Source: Lithodes maja
Taxonomy: Eukaryota > Arthropoda > Malacostraca > Decapoda > Lithodidae
DNA length: 64,000 nt
NCBI GenBank assembly: GCA_037953745.1
Contig: JBAKBP010000196.1
Location: 82,501 to 146,500 of the forward strand
Direction of reading: 5' to 3'
Program-made: the position numbers and the translations under genes
Shown: positions 1 to 12,032 of the stretch, in pieces
Layout: every line of letters starts with the position of its first letter
How positions within the stretch are numbered: position 1 is the first letter of the stretch
The notes under the pieces: generated by a model
The model's database searches: none
The model's input: only the letters and a program-made list of their open reading frames with translations
What the model was told of the DNA's origin: nothing

Positions 1-1532
1 TACAACTCGCGGGCTATATCTCCGATTTTGACCATCCAAACGCTGTTTTCACTTGTTTTATTGTTGTTTCAGGTTAATACCTTTATAATCAACCCATAAT
101 AGGCGCATATGGATAATTATTAATGCTATTAATGGTACAATGAATATTTTAGTGACGGAAACACCTCAAATACGTCAGCACAGGGGGACGTTTTCAATTA
201 CCCCCGTGCGCACTTCAGAGGTTAAGTAAAATTACTAATACCGGTAACTTCACTGATAAAAAGTGGTAACTATAATAAAGATAACACGAAAACACTGCGT
301 CACTGAGATAACTGATGAATTAAAGTGAAAACACGGTAAAAATCGCAAAACGTTTTTTAATTACGCTATATTTAGCACGTTAGCAACAACATAGGAAATT
401 CGTCCAAGCTACTCATTCTTACAGAGGTGCCATCTGCTGCTTTTTTTCTTCTCAGTTAGCTAACTTTGCTGCATGTACAGGATTGCCAGACGCTCGATAA
501 AAGTATTTTGAAATTAGGGATAACTTTTGTTATTACGAAATGTTCCATTACACTCAATTCTCAAGTACTCATAATACTCGATACTTTGCCTAAAGTATCG
601 ATATTTTCGATACCAGCCTGGTATCGAAAGTATCAATATTTTGGCATCGATACGCCCACCACTAGCTAGCGACATTCCAGTCTGAGCCCTTGCAGAGACA
701 ACACCTGCTGTTCCGTGTTTGTCAGGCTTGCTTCATTGTTTCCTTTAATACCGCATATAATATTATGTCTTAAGTTCCTTAGTGGATAGTAGCAGAGCAA
801 GGCTGGAATCATTTTGAACAGTCAAGTTTAGTCATAACCTTAATTGTTTGCTTTTAAGAGTTGTTTTCGTTTGTCTTAGAAATGTACTGCATTCTTTTCC
901 CTGGCATTCTTGTATTATTCCTTCACACCATTTCTCCCTTTCTTTTCCGTTATTCTACTGGATTGTTATTGATTATTGTATGTATTTATTCTGTATTATT
1001 GAAGTTGGTATTTACAGTGGTTTGTTGGGTGGCCCTTGGTAGCCTGCCCCAACCTACTGAAATACCAACTCTTGTGTATTGTTGGGCTTCTGCAGGAGAC
1101 TTATTCCCTTGGGTTTTGCTTCATAGCATTCTCAATTCCTGAGCGATTGGGCATACTATGAAGTGTTCTGGGAGTCTAGCAGTATCATGTTTTGGCATTT
1201 ATGTGCAGTCTAGAATAACCTTTAAAGTACTCTTGAAATACTAAACGCACTATCAACCAGACTCGGGGTCAGTAGATATTTTTGTGTCTCCTTGTATTAC
1301 TGCTTTAATAGAGCAAAGAAGAAGATAACCCCTTTTCCTAGAGAACCTGCGTATTTTGGTGTTTGAGTCAGATATTAAGAGCGTGTCTGTTGCAGGGTTA
1401 GTGTAGTACGGTGGGGCAGTGTTGGGTGCATGACTACAGCATTGTTTGTCTTTTTGCTACGGCGTTTCTCTTTGAACAGTGCCATGGGCTAGGCTATTAG
1501 AGCATCTGGTTTCCCCGGGCTCCCCTCGTAAC
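1..1532. other. Non-coding DNA, no recognised gene
   Basis: AT-rich sequence with only short chance ORFs. The longest (848-1142, two overlapping frames of 64 and 93 codons) is hydrophobic, thymine-driven and resembles no family I know. Nothing else can be supported here. Confidence 0.6.
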
Positions 1533-1606
1533 AATATATATATATATATATAGTTATACTATATATATATATATATATACAGTATATATATATATATATA
1601 TATATA
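1533..1606. repeat. (AT)n microsatellite, interrupted
   Basis: Three AT-dinucleotide tracts are separated by short interruptions (GTTAT and ACAGT-like). This is simple sequence of the kind that is length-polymorphic. Confidence 0.9.
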
Positions 1607-1969
1607 GTAAAACTCACTAGGATAATTGAAACAATGGAACACCAAGCTTTCGTCTATTCTTTTAAGACATCTTCAGGGTAATACAAGAAAACAGGGGGAG
1701 AGTGAGGCTTCAATACCCGTCCTAAATCATCTGTGAGTTGCTAACTAGAATATAAATACAAAAAATGTTGCCATCCTACTGCCTGTTGCCATATTTTTAG
1801 GAACGTACTTCTTTTACATACAAAATACATTTCTTACAAATTATATATATACTTTTACAGATATGCATATACATTGAAATGTGCCTAACAATACAATCTA
1901 ATCATATATACAATTTGATACAAATCCATGAACTTGCAGATCCCTTTCAAACTTTCATCTAACTTATGT

Positions 1970-2425
1970 AAATATGAAGAAATACATATAGATATACAAT
2001 TATACATATTATAATTACATATACATATTATAATTACATATACATACACATATACATACATAAAGCACGCATACATTATATACATACAAATAAAAATGTC
2101 ATATATAAGAACAAAAGCAAAATGGGAGTCTGCAAAAAGCCGATTGGTCCAAACAAGGCAGATCCTTCCCACACCCAACCCTAATTATAAGGCCAAATTA
2201 TAGGCCCAACTTATTAATACTATGGACCCTGGGGACTGACCTTCCCAAAATGGTCAGATCAACATAAGGAAAAAGGAGTCTGTAGAAAGCCGAATGGTGG
2301 CCACCTGGCATATCCCCCTCACAACTAAACAGTATATATACATAAACACACATATACATACACACACCTACATACACACACACATATATACATACAGTTC
2401 ATAAACATACATATATACAATAATT
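1970..2425. repeat. Low-complexity TACATA / CACATA-rich tract
   Basis: Two clusters (about 1980-2100 and 2335-2425) consist of variants of ATACAT and ACACACAT, separated by about 230 bases of ordinary sequence. The minus-strand ORFs over them (1885-2178, 2198-2383) read Tyr/Val/Cys-rich low complexity and are by-products of the repeat. Confidence 0.7.
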
Positions 2426-2647
2426 ATTATAACAAAAAAGGAAAATACATAGTGATCATACCTCAAGTGTATGGTATTAATTATATAACTAACTATCTAA
2501 TACTATGAGGATTGACCTCACCAAAAGGGTCAGATGTCAAACTACAAGCTGTTTCAGTCTATAATCTGACGGTCTGGACATCTATTATTATGTTCCCTGC
2601 ACCAACCGACTTTACTCCTAAACTCAATTAATGAAATCAACAAATAC

Positions 2648-2724
2648 ATGTGGCAGTCCAGGGATTCAAACCTAGGATGCTCACACCGAAATTCAGTGCA
2701 TTTATCCATTGCGCTACGAAGACA
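2648..2724 (-). repeat. tRNA-Arg-like sequence, probably the head of a degraded SINE
   Basis: On the minus strand an A-box-like stretch (TAGCGCAATGGATAAATGC) is followed by an anticodon-loop-like TTTCGGT and a B-box-like GGTTTGAATCC. This is the order of a tRNA gene, with TCG in the anticodon position. The two ends of the would-be acceptor stem do not pair and the anticodon stem has mismatches, so a working tRNA is unlikely. A tRNA-derived SINE head or tRNA pseudogene is the better reading. No clear tail or target duplication was found. Confidence 0.5.
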
Positions 2725-3160
2725 GTTATTTTTATTTTATAATTTTCATGGAGGAGATTTAGCAGGATGTTATCCATTTTGTAAAGGTCATAATTTAGAT
2801 TCATAGTGTTTCTAAATTCTCTGATCAAGGCGGACTCGGCAAATAGTCTTTCATAATAGCAGCTTGACCAGTAGATCATATTAGCCTCATCTCAATTTAC
2901 ATGATGGTTTTGTATTTATTTATGTTTAAAAATACCATAAGATTCTTGAGCTGACTTTACTGATTGTTTGTGTTGTTTAACTCTCACCTCTAATCTTTTT
3001 CCAGTTTGTACTATGTACAGTATATGTCATTACATCCTTTACACGGAAGGAAATATACACCACCTGCATAATTTTTAGGGCTGTTTTTGATCAAAGTAGA
3101 CTTGATGGAGTTTTCATAATTAAATACTACATGTATCAATATGAACGAGAGGATGTTTAA

Positions 3161-3582
3161 CCCTTTGGCTGCGGCCTATTTTGGGCTATTTAGGGCATAT
3201 TCAGGCAATCCTGAATCATAAATCAAGCATCTGCATTAAATGAAGTGTATTCTGCTGAAAACTAGGCGAGAATAGCTTCAAAGTGACACCAGAACGGGCC
3301 CCGTACGTGGTCTGGTTCACCCGCAGTGGTGCCAGTGAAAAGCGGGAAACCCGCTATTATGTAACATTCGCTCTCATGGCTACACTGTTGAGAGAGACAG
3401 AGAGAGGCCCGCGCGAGACACACTCAACATCAGTGAGCAGCTCGGTGCTCTGAGGTTCGGAGGTGGGCCCCTTACGCTCCCGCCCACTGACACTCGATTT
3501 TTACGTTTTTTACAGGTTTTTATAGCCTGGAAATTGCTGTAACTTGCCAGGACGTTCCGGAACATCACCCGCAGCGAAAGGG
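3161..3582. mobile_element. piggyBac-type MITE with TTAA target duplication
   Basis: The 422-bp unit starts CCCTTTGGCTGCGG and ends CCGCAGCGAAAGGG, so its termini are inverted repeats of about 14 bp with one mismatch. It is flanked on both sides by TTAA (3157-3160 and 3583-3586). TTAA duplication plus termini beginning CCC is the piggyBac signature. It contains no transposase; the minus ORF at 3380-3568 has no recognisable domain. It would need a transposase supplied in trans. Confidence 0.75.
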
Positions 3583-3586
3583 TTAA

Positions 3587-4333
3587 AATCTAGTCAAGTG
3601 ATACATTTAAATGGTAGACAACGTGAAATACCGAAATATACTGTATAACAAGTACATCAGAGGCCAAACGAGAAATATCTGTATCGTATTGACGAGAAAC
3701 TGAGATCCAAAATTAAACATATAAGATAATGGGCAACATGCGCTATATAACCTACACCTGCCTATTATATAGCTCTAGAAATCTAGAATATCTGAGACCC
3801 CCTTATGATACAGTACATACACATCACCTATTTTTTTTTTTTTTTTGGCGGGTCCCGACTTAAGTCCGTATCTAAAAACCTGGACTATGTGGCGGGGCCC
3901 AACTTTAGTCCATGTGCAATTTTGGCGCAATATTGGCTCTGAGAGAGACGAGAGACAGGAGGAGCGTAGGTTGCCTCATGACCGCTCGCCACGGCTGCCG
4001 TGGGCCTACTAACATCTACTCCACACACATCCACCCTCCCTCCCTCGCTACACACATAATTATGTAACGAAATGACCGTATTTTAGCGATTTTGCCCTTC
4101 GGTTGCCCGATCCTTGCAAGACAACCAGTGATCGTAGAAGGAGGGTTCAGGTGTCATTGGAAAGCTCAATTAATGCCCTTTCAGGGATACATAATTGTAT
4201 TATGCTCTGGCTCTTGTTTATGCATGTAAAAGAGCACAGAAACAAGGCCATTTATGGTAAACCCACCCGCTGGGCGGTACGTAGAAATTACCGCCTAGGC
4301 CGCTCGTAAGGTGTTAATGTGACAGTTACAAAG
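3587..4333. other. Non-coding DNA with T-run, no recognised gene
   Basis: The interval contains a 17-base T-run near 3830-3846 and a GC-richer stretch (3850-4060). The 68-codon ORF at 4103-4309 has no family I recognise. A weak resemblance of 4150-4190 to piggyBac subterminal sequence was seen but is not sufficient for a call. Confidence 0.45.
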
Positions 4334-4509
4334 GGTGACCGGACATCTCAACCAGTAGACCATTTCAACCAGTACCAAATCAACCAATACGGTTAGGTTA
4401 AGTTAGGTTAGTACTATATTTTGGCACTGGTTTGGTTGGTCTGGGTTAATTTGGCTCTGGTTGAGAGCTACTGGTTGAAATGGTCTACTGGTTGAGATGA
4501 CATGGAACC
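4334..4509. mobile_element. Hairpin MITE with 31-bp perfect inverted arms and 9-bp direct repeats
   Basis: Positions 4344-4374 and 4469-4499 are exact reverse complements (31 of 31), separated by 94 bp. The block is bounded by GTTACAAAG at 4325-4333 and 4510-4518, a 9-bp direct repeat fitting a target duplication. The loop contains GGTTAGGTTAAGTTAGGTTAG, a TTAGG-like run. Nine-bp duplications with long inverted arms are typical of Mutator-like elements, but there is no transposase and the superfamily is an inference. Confidence 0.6.
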
Positions 4510-4557
4510 GTTACAAAGTGGTGTACAATCTATCTCATTCTAGTTACATTACCGTTT

Positions 4558-6026
4558 ATCACCCACACATCATCTATCACTCACACCTCACCTATCACTC
4601 ACACCTCACATATCACTGACACCTCACCTATCACTCATCTATCACTCACACCTCATATATCACTCCCACCTCATATATCACTCCCACCTCACCAATCACT
4701 CCCACTTTACCTATCACTCACGCCTCACCTATCACTCACAACTCCTCTATCACTCACACCTCACCTATCACTCACACCTCATCTATCACTCACACCTCAC
4801 CTATCATTCATCTATCACTCACACCTCATCTATCCTTACACCTCATCTATCACTCACACTTCACCTATCACTCACGCCTCACCTATCACTCACACCTCAT
4901 CTATCACTCACATCTCACCTATCACTCACACCTCACCTATCACTCACACCTCACCTATCACTCACACCTCACATATCACTGACACCTCAACTATCACTCA
5001 TCTATCACTCACACCTCATATATCACTCCCACCTCACCTATCACTCACACCTCACCAATCACTCCCACTTTACCTATCACTCACGCCTCACCTATCACTC
5101 ACGCCTCACCTATCACTCACACCTCCTCTATCATTCACACCTCACCTATCACTCACACCTCATCTATCACTCACACCTCACCTATCACTCATCTATCACT
5201 CACACCTCATCTATCCTTACACCTCATCTATCACTCACACCTCACCTATCACTCACGCCTCACCTATCACTCACAACTCATCTATCACTCACACCTCACC
5301 TATCGCTCACACATCACCTATCACTCACACCTCACCAATCACTCACACCTCACCTATCACTCACACCTCACCTATTACTCACACCTCACCTATCACTGAC
5401 ACCTCACATATCACTTATCTATCATTCACACCCCATCTATCACTCACACCTCACCTATCACTCACACCCCATCTATCACTCACACCTCATATCTATCGCT
5501 CACACCTCACAAATCACTCACACCTCACCTATCACTCACACCTCACCTATTACTCACACCTCACCTATCACTGACACCTCACATATCACTTATCTATCAT
5601 TCACACCCCATCTATCACTCACACCTCACCTATCACTCACACCCCATCTATCACTCACACCTCATCTATCACTCACACCTCATATCTATCGCTCACACCT
5701 CACCAATCACTCACACCTCACCTACAACTCACACCTCACCTATTACTCACACCTCACCTATCACTGACACCTCACATATCACTTATCTATCACTCACACC
5801 CCATCTATCACTCACACCTCATCTATCACTCACACCTCATCTATTACTCACACCTCATCTATCACTCACACCTCACCTATCATTAACCTATCACTCGCGC
5901 CTCACCTATCACTCACACCTCATCTATCACTCACACCTCATCTATCACTCACACCTCATCTATCACTCCCACCTCACCTATCATTAACTTGTCACTCGCA
6001 CCTCAACTATCACTCACACCTCATCT
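4558..6026. repeat. 18-bp minisatellite (CACCTCACCTATCACTCA)n
   Basis: About 1.47 kb of imperfect tandem copies of an 18-bp unit, with variants CATCTAT, CATATAT and CACCAAT. Higher-order repetition is visible: blocks around 4560-4990, 4930-5340 and 5400-5800 share the same order of variants, implying segmental duplication within the array. The array runs directly into the N gap, so its true length is unknown. Confidence 0.9.
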
Positions 6027-6226
6027 NNNNNNNNNNNNNNNNNNNNNNNNNNNNNNNNNNNNNNNNNNNNNNNNNNNNNNNNNNNNNNNNNNNNNNNNNN
6101 NNNNNNNNNNNNNNNNNNNNNNNNNNNNNNNNNNNNNNNNNNNNNNNNNNNNNNNNNNNNNNNNNNNNNNNNNNNNNNNNNNNNNNNNNNNNNNNNNNNN
6201 NNNNNNNNNNNNNNNNNNNNNNNNNN
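6027..6226. other. Assembly gap (200 N)
   Basis: There are exactly 200 consecutive N, a round number typical of a scaffold gap of unknown size. It lies at the end of the minisatellite, which probably caused the assembly break. An ORF reported across it is meaningless. Confidence 0.95.
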
Positions 6227-6341
6227 AAAGATCTGACTATGAGTATCTTTGGGGGCGCTCGATTATGGCCTTGGCTTTATTCGGGGCCTTGGGGCTGTTC
6301 GGCCAGGCAGCTTGAGGAACAACAACAACAACAACAACAAA
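6227..6341 (+). mobile_element. 3' end of jockey-like LINE, (AAC)n tail (copy J1)
   Basis: It reads RSIMALALFGALGLFGQAA, then a stop, then (AAC)n. The same C-terminal residues and tail occur at 54803-54893 and 58138-58232, where the longest copy carries reverse-transcriptase C-terminal sequence. The 5' side is lost in the N gap, so how much of the element is present cannot be judged. Confidence 0.65.
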
Positions 6342-7391
6342 TGGGAGGTGATACATATTAATTATCCCCTAAGGTGTTAATTCCTTCATGTCTCCTCCCA
6401 CTTATGGTCACTTTTGTTTGTATCGTAGTTCGTATTAGTTGCTATATCCAGGCCATGGTGTGTAGTACTGTACCAATATAAACCCAGGGATAATATAATG
6501 ACATTGTTTTTTTTATCTTGACTTAACATAGTTTCTCATAAAGGTTGTCGGCAATCCTTTGAATATGGTTATACTATTCAGTGTTTACCATTACGGGTGT
6601 ACAGTATTATTTTTAATAAATGCCCAACAAGAGCAAAGCAGCTGATTGATTCATAATGAGGCAAAGTTTAAGCAAATTTTTAGCTGGTTTGGTGAGTTAC
6701 AGAAAAAACCTGTTCCATTTGTGTACATGTCGAACAAAATGTAAATCATATAGGCTACTACACCCATGAAGTGTACAGCAATTGAGTGATTTTAATGTTT
6801 TGGGATATGCTTAGCCAGTATCACACCAGTACTTTTTCCTCTACTTTTATTAGCAACTATGGCTTGGCAGCTAATGATTTACAAATGTATACAAAATTAT
6901 ATCATCTAAATTGTTATCTCTTTGGTTTAGTTTCTGTGATAACAAAAAATCCCAAATGTATTACCAGAAAAAATGAAGAATTCTGTCACATTGATTATTC
7001 TACTGTAGTTTAGTTTCCGATACCAATGCAATCCCAGAAATGTTGCCAGAAATGTTTTGCCCATTGTAAATTGAGGATAAAAGCTCTGGTGTGATACCCC
7101 TATGGTAAATTATGTTACTGATTTTGTGAGTAACAGAAGATGCAGAAAAAAATCTTATTTGCGATTGTTCATGGCATGTCAGATTCATTGATCTCTATAA
7201 ACAACTGGAGGATGGCTCATTATTAATTTTATTTGAAGCTGCCACAACCACTCCTTCTCCTACAGAAAGTGCATACATACATAAAACATACAGTACATAC
7301 AATTTCAAGACTAAATGCTTCACACATACGTGCAGTTTCAGTCTCTTGTCGGCGTTCCAGGCAACCCTGTTAAGGGCTGATTCACTTGTCA
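6342..7391. other. Non-coding DNA, no recognised gene
   Basis: AT-rich, with only short ORFs (6786-7013 +, 7000-7188 -, 7195-7392 -) that have no recognisable motifs. Confidence 0.55.
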
Positions 7392-7780
7392 ATTTTTTTT
7401 TTTATTTGAGATCGGCACGTAGAGTCCGATCCCAGGTCTTCCTCGGTCCACTCCTTGGTGCAGCTCCCTCCACAATCACAGACCTGCATCTTTTCACCCA
7501 ACTTTGTTCATCCATTCTCTCCACATGCCCATACCATCCCAGTCTACTTGTATGCATCTCCTCGCTAATACTCTTTATACCTAAACGTCTCCTCAGCTCA
7601 TCATTTGTTATTCTATCCTGAAGCCTGGCCCCACACATCCATCTCACCATTCTCATCTCATTACGTTCCATTCTGTTGACATCCTCTACTTTAACGGCCC
7701 ATGTTTCTGAGGCATACGTCATTGCACTTCTAACACATGAGGCATACACCTTTCCCGTTGCATAGGGAGAAGAAACTTCA
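7392..7780 (-). pseudogene. 5'-truncated LINE, C-terminal part of reverse transcriptase, poly-A tail
   Basis: The minus frame 7749-7402 (115 codons) matches the C-terminal part of RTE/CR1-like retrotransposon polyproteins: a YASETWAV segment, RMVRWMCG, DRITNDELRRRLG, a WYGHVERMD motif, and a basic tail. The stop codon runs directly into an A-rich tail (T-run at 7391-7402 on the plus strand), so the 3' end is complete and the copy is 5' truncated. The catalytic RT core and endonuclease are missing, so it cannot move by itself. It is a different family from the (TAGA)n-tailed RTE copies further right. Confidence 0.75.
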
Positions 7781-9416
7781 CTACTACGTTTTTATATTAG
7801 TAGGACGAGCTTGATAAAGACAATTTAAAGATTGTGAACAAAATCAACATAATTATTTCTTTCAGTACAGTAGGCTACTGTATGTCACCCCCGCACAGCT
7901 TCTTGCTCTGTATTGGGGCACAGTGCACCCATGTACAGGTATTGAGTATTATTCTCATGTGTGGGGAAGTTCCACCCTTCATCCTATGACTTAAACTGCT
8001 TTAAACTTTGTGTGTCCAGGCATTTTGACCCCAACGTCCTTTGAATTTGGCTCTCTCACCCTTTAGGCTTTGGGGGAGACACTCGTTACATGCAACCTGC
8101 TGTTGTTTCCTTCATACACATCGCAAAAAATAAATTAAAAAATTACGGTAAACGTCCATTTAAATTTGCTCTTCATTATTAGATGATCTTTATAGCACTC
8201 CCAATCCAGCGGCTTCAATTGTTTACCCATGATGTGAGAGATGAGCCTTCCAGATTCTTGTATTAGAGATCAGTGGTCGGGAGTCACAGATCTGATAAAG
8301 TTTATCGATAAGTGTTTAATGTATATTTTCTTACATGTATATTTAATGGCAGAATTTTGTTCTTGTTATGTTAGCTTTCCCTTACTAATAGGTCTATAGA
8401 GGTGGTGTATATTTATATGGTGTGCTGATTCAAATTGACATGGACATTGAGAGAAGGATGAGCATTTTTCCAGTTTGTTGTGTTTCGGGTAAAGAGTTAC
8501 AGCTCTGAAATTATGTGTACGAACCTTAAACCCATGGAGCCCGGGTGTTCTTTGTAATGGACAGTCAGAGCTGGTAAAGGACAAGAGCTCTTTTTAGTGC
8601 TTTAAACAGAGCTTTGTTTGTCAAGGCGTACGCAGCTCCAATACACACCAACCACGCTCAGGCTCAGTCTTGTTCTGCAGTCGGCTTGGAAGCATAGACG
8701 TCTACACATTTTGCGGCGTCCGAACCCATGCACCTGCAAGCACTGTACACAGACATAAGAATGGTTATAATGGTAAAATAAATAAATTTACAGTACATGA
8801 CATTATTACAATAACAGCTGTGATTAGCGAATATAATCGCCTATCCGAAGCAATGGGAGTTGCGAAAGAATTAGTGTCAAAGTCGTAGTATAGGTAAACG
8901 TTTGGATGCAGCTTGGTTCTGGTGGCAAAGTTACCTCTATTCATCACATTATCACAAAACAACCTCTTGATGTAGAGGGTTCTAGTTTTTTACATTCTCA
9001 AGACGAAGCTTTGTTCTACATTTAGACGTTTTATTTATGCCGGTTAGGCCATTTTATTGCGAAGATATTAAGTGTTGAAAAACACGAAAACACAGCAAAT
9101 TGCTAATTTACCCCCTGGAGAGTGGAGGTGCGAAAATTCAAACTCGTCCAGGCTCCATGGGTTAGAGCTTTAGAAACTCTTAACTTTCCAGCAGTTGGAT
9201 CAATCCGAATCTCACCTAGTTGCACAAACATACTCTGTCAGCTTTAGGCAATTTGCAGTAGGATACCAGATATTCATGACTAGGCGTTTAGCAGATTCCT
9301 CATAAATTTAGTACTCTCCTGAAACTTGGCACATTATGTACCTACCCAAAATGTTCTCTGTAGAGGCAAATACGTAATTCAATTGTGTGTGTGTGTAACA
9401 GAATCTCTTTTTGTAG
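7781..9416. other. Non-coding DNA, no recognised gene
   Basis: Short ORFs at 8366-8584, 8670-8888 and 8765-8962 show no domain or repeat structure. No RNA gene was recognised. Confidence 0.5.
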
Positions 9417-9547
9417 CCCCCGACAATAACAACCAGTCTGATGATGATAATGATATGATGGACAATATTTCTGTGTTATCTGGTTGCGATGAGGATGATG
9501 AACATGCTGGGGGGCCTGGAGGGGCTGATATGCGAGCTGTAGCATAA
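9417..9547 (+). CDS. Candidate terminal exon of an unknown host gene
   Basis: A pyrimidine-rich stretch ending in TTTTTGTAG (9408-9416) would serve as a 3' splice acceptor. The open frame after it begins APDNNNQSDDDND and ends GGADMRAVA with stop TAA at 9545-9547. The 43 residues are strongly acidic (runs of Asp and Glu) with a Gly-rich end, unlike the low-complexity products of nearby repeats. Acidic C-termini like this occur on many nuclear and cytoplasmic proteins, but I recognise no family. No upstream exon can be identified in the window, and no AATAAA lies close behind the stop. An unspliced small ORF (9326-9547) or coincidence remain possible. Confidence 0.3.
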
Positions 9548-10853
9548 GGCTTATCAACTTCATCACAGTAACAGGGTCGGGGTTGGGGGCGGGACGGGGC
9601 GGGGAGGGAGTACAGCGGCGGGGATATCTACTGAACGTCAACACACATGTCCACACAAATAGGTCAGTAACAGGTCCAAAACAGTTCTTATTGATGCTTA
9701 ATGTATTCTATGTTATGTCATATATGGTGTTGGTGATATAATGTAATATAAGTCGGCTGAAGGTAGGCAAAAACGGCCAAAAGGGTGACTTTCGGAAAGT
9801 GGCTGGAACGAATTAATTAATTCCCATAAGGCCTGTTATTTTTAAAACACGGTTTTGACATAGACGGTACGTACACGGTACGAATTAACCGTGTATATCG
9901 AGACCTGACTGTACTGTACTATTTTAACCTGCTGGAGGATATGATGAGAAAATGGCCATATGTTTCTGTGTCCCATGGGGGATGGTTTTAATAGAGGAAG
10001 TTTACCTCATTCCTATCTACGTAGGATTTGTTCTAATTATCTTAGAATCAGTGTCACCACTGACAGGTGGTCATAATAACCACTATACTGTAATTTGCTG
10101 TACTAGGGACATGATTATCTATGGTTGAGTCATGCAGCTTAAATATATATCTTGCCTTGAATCCCTGAGTAATATATTTTGACAAAAGTCTCTGGGGTTG
10201 ATATCTTATACTAATTGGATCACTGTACAAATTGGCTAATTTACCATACCGTACTCTTATGCATTGAAAAACCAGTGGTTCACGTTTGTAGTTCTTTCCC
10301 CAAAGTCAACAATCTGTAAAAATGGCCATCAACATTTATTGTTTTGATGTACCCCTCTTGCAAAATATTATTAACATCTTTTATGTTAAGATGTGTTCAA
10401 TTAAATGCAGCATTTTATTGTGTAAGGATAATTAACAATATAACTGTTTGTTTAACTTATGGTATGCCATTTTTCAGCTTACTGAAAGTAAGTGCTCATT
10501 ATATATTTGTTTTGTTTATAAATTTAATTTATTGTTTTTCATACAAGATTTACTGACATTTTTAAGTGGATAAGGTGGTTATAAACCTGTACTGTATGTA
10601 CAGTAGTAATAATTAACTCATTTAGTACCGGGGACATCCTTTTCATTATATTTTGGCAGCTGTTAGCCTATTTTATTCAGTTTAGGAAAGATGTGTACCA
10701 TTAAAAAGGCTACAGGCTATCTCAATTAATCCTTTTAGCTACCATATATCCCTCCTAAGCTTCATAAAATGGTCTAAATGTAGCTGAAATGCAATAAATA
10801 AAAGACGTCATCGGCACAGAAAAGGTTAAGAAGATGGACGCACAAAACCAGTG
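9548..10853. other. Non-coding DNA, no recognised gene
   Basis: A GC-rich patch (9575-9625) is followed by AT-rich sequence. The 70-codon ORF at 10344-10556 is hydrophobic but without known features. Confidence 0.5.
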
Positions 10854-11357
10854 CTTTTTATGTTACCCTCACCCAACAACCTAACCTCACCTAGTCTCAA
10901 CCAGATCCCCACTAGACTTTTTATGTTACCCTCACCCAACAACCTAACCTCACCTAGTCTCAACCAGATCCCCACTAGACTTTTTATGTTACCCTCACCC
11001 AACAACCTAACCTCACCTAGTCTCAACCAGATCCCCACTAGACTTTTTATGTTACCCTCACCCAACAACCTAACCTCACCTAGTCTCAACCAGATCCCCA
11101 CTAGACTTTTTATGTTACCCTCACCCAACAACCTAACCTCACCTAGTCTCAACCAGATCCCCACTAGACTTTTTATGTTACCCTCACCCAACAACCTAAC
11201 CTCACCTAGTCTCAACCAGATCCCCACTAGACTTTTTATGTTACCCTCACCCAACAACCTAACCTCACCTAGTCTCAACCAGATCCCCACTAGACTTTTT
11301 ATGTTACCCTCACCCAACAACCTAACCTCACCTAGTCTCAACCAGATCCCCACTAGA
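10854..11357. repeat. 63-bp tandem repeat, 8 identical copies
   Basis: Eight head-to-tail copies of a 63-bp unit beginning CTTTTTATGTTACCC and ending CCCCACTAGA appear identical by eye. Because 63 is divisible by 3, an open frame repeats on both strands (10851-11402 + and 10826-11383 -), giving 21-residue repeats. These are almost certainly not genes. The unit contains ACCTAACCT, close to the arthropod telomere motif. Perfect identity suggests recent amplification. Confidence 0.9.
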
Positions 11358-12032
11358 CTAACCATTGGTGTAGAGAATAACAAAAATACTAAACTAGTGT
11401 GAAAAGTGAATGAAAATTACTGAAAACAAGTGTTTGTATAAGATGCACGCAATCAGAAAGCGAACAGGAAAATAGCATGCTTGTCCGTCTCATTAATTGG
11501 TGCCAAACATGTTGTTGGAGTTGAGGGAGTTTGAATGCATTGACTGAAGTGTTACCATATCCCCAACCAAGAGACAGACCTCAAGAGTCATCACCCCAGA
11601 GCCATTATCAGCCGAGTATCTCAATGCCATGCTTGGAGTATTAGTAGTACAGGATTATTATATTACTGTCTTGTCTGTGTCATTTATTATTGTTATACCA
11701 CTGTAGATCTTTGTCAGTAATGATTATGTCATTTTCATATATGATATAATATACAGTAAGCTTGCATTAACACAGACTCCTCATATTTGGATGCCCCGGT
11801 AACAAGACAGGAAGTCTATTTTGGATGTCTAGAACTTTACACTTGCACTAGTTTTATTATCTTGAGACGATCACTGTAAAACTTAAAGGGGGTCATGAAT
11901 GTAAGGTAACCTGTGCTTTTTGCCACAGTGCTCGTTTCCTGGTTTCCTATTAAAGTAGGCCAGCTGAGTCACAGTAAACTATTCTACCTAATCTAACAGT
12001 GTATAACCTAGACTGTCTTGACTTACCCATAT
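11358..12032. other. Non-coding left flank of the DIRS nest
   Basis: No gene was recognised. The sequence just before 12033 and just after 53994 shows no obvious duplication, as expected if the element between them was inserted by a tyrosine recombinase. Confidence 0.5.

Noticed and set aside
848..1142. Small membrane protein gene
   Set aside because: Hydrophobicity follows from T-rich sequence; two frames are equally open and there is no family resemblance.
2648..2724. Functional tRNA-Arg gene
   Set aside because: Acceptor ends do not pair and the anticodon stem is mismatched; more likely a SINE head or pseudogene.
3850..4316. Another piggyBac MITE ending at the TTAA near 4314
   Set aside because: A few words resemble piggyBac subterminal sequence, but no matching inverted terminus or second TTAA could be found.
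4558..6026. CRISPR array
   Set aside because: The repeats are contiguous 18-bp units without unique spacers, in a eukaryotic genome.
5989..6315. ORF across the N gap
   Set aside because: Translation through undetermined bases; only the part after 6227 has meaning, as a LINE tail.
10826..11402. Two long ORFs on opposite strands (185 and 183 codons)
   Set aside because: Both are translations of the 63-bp tandem repeat, whose length is a multiple of three. No start context or homology.
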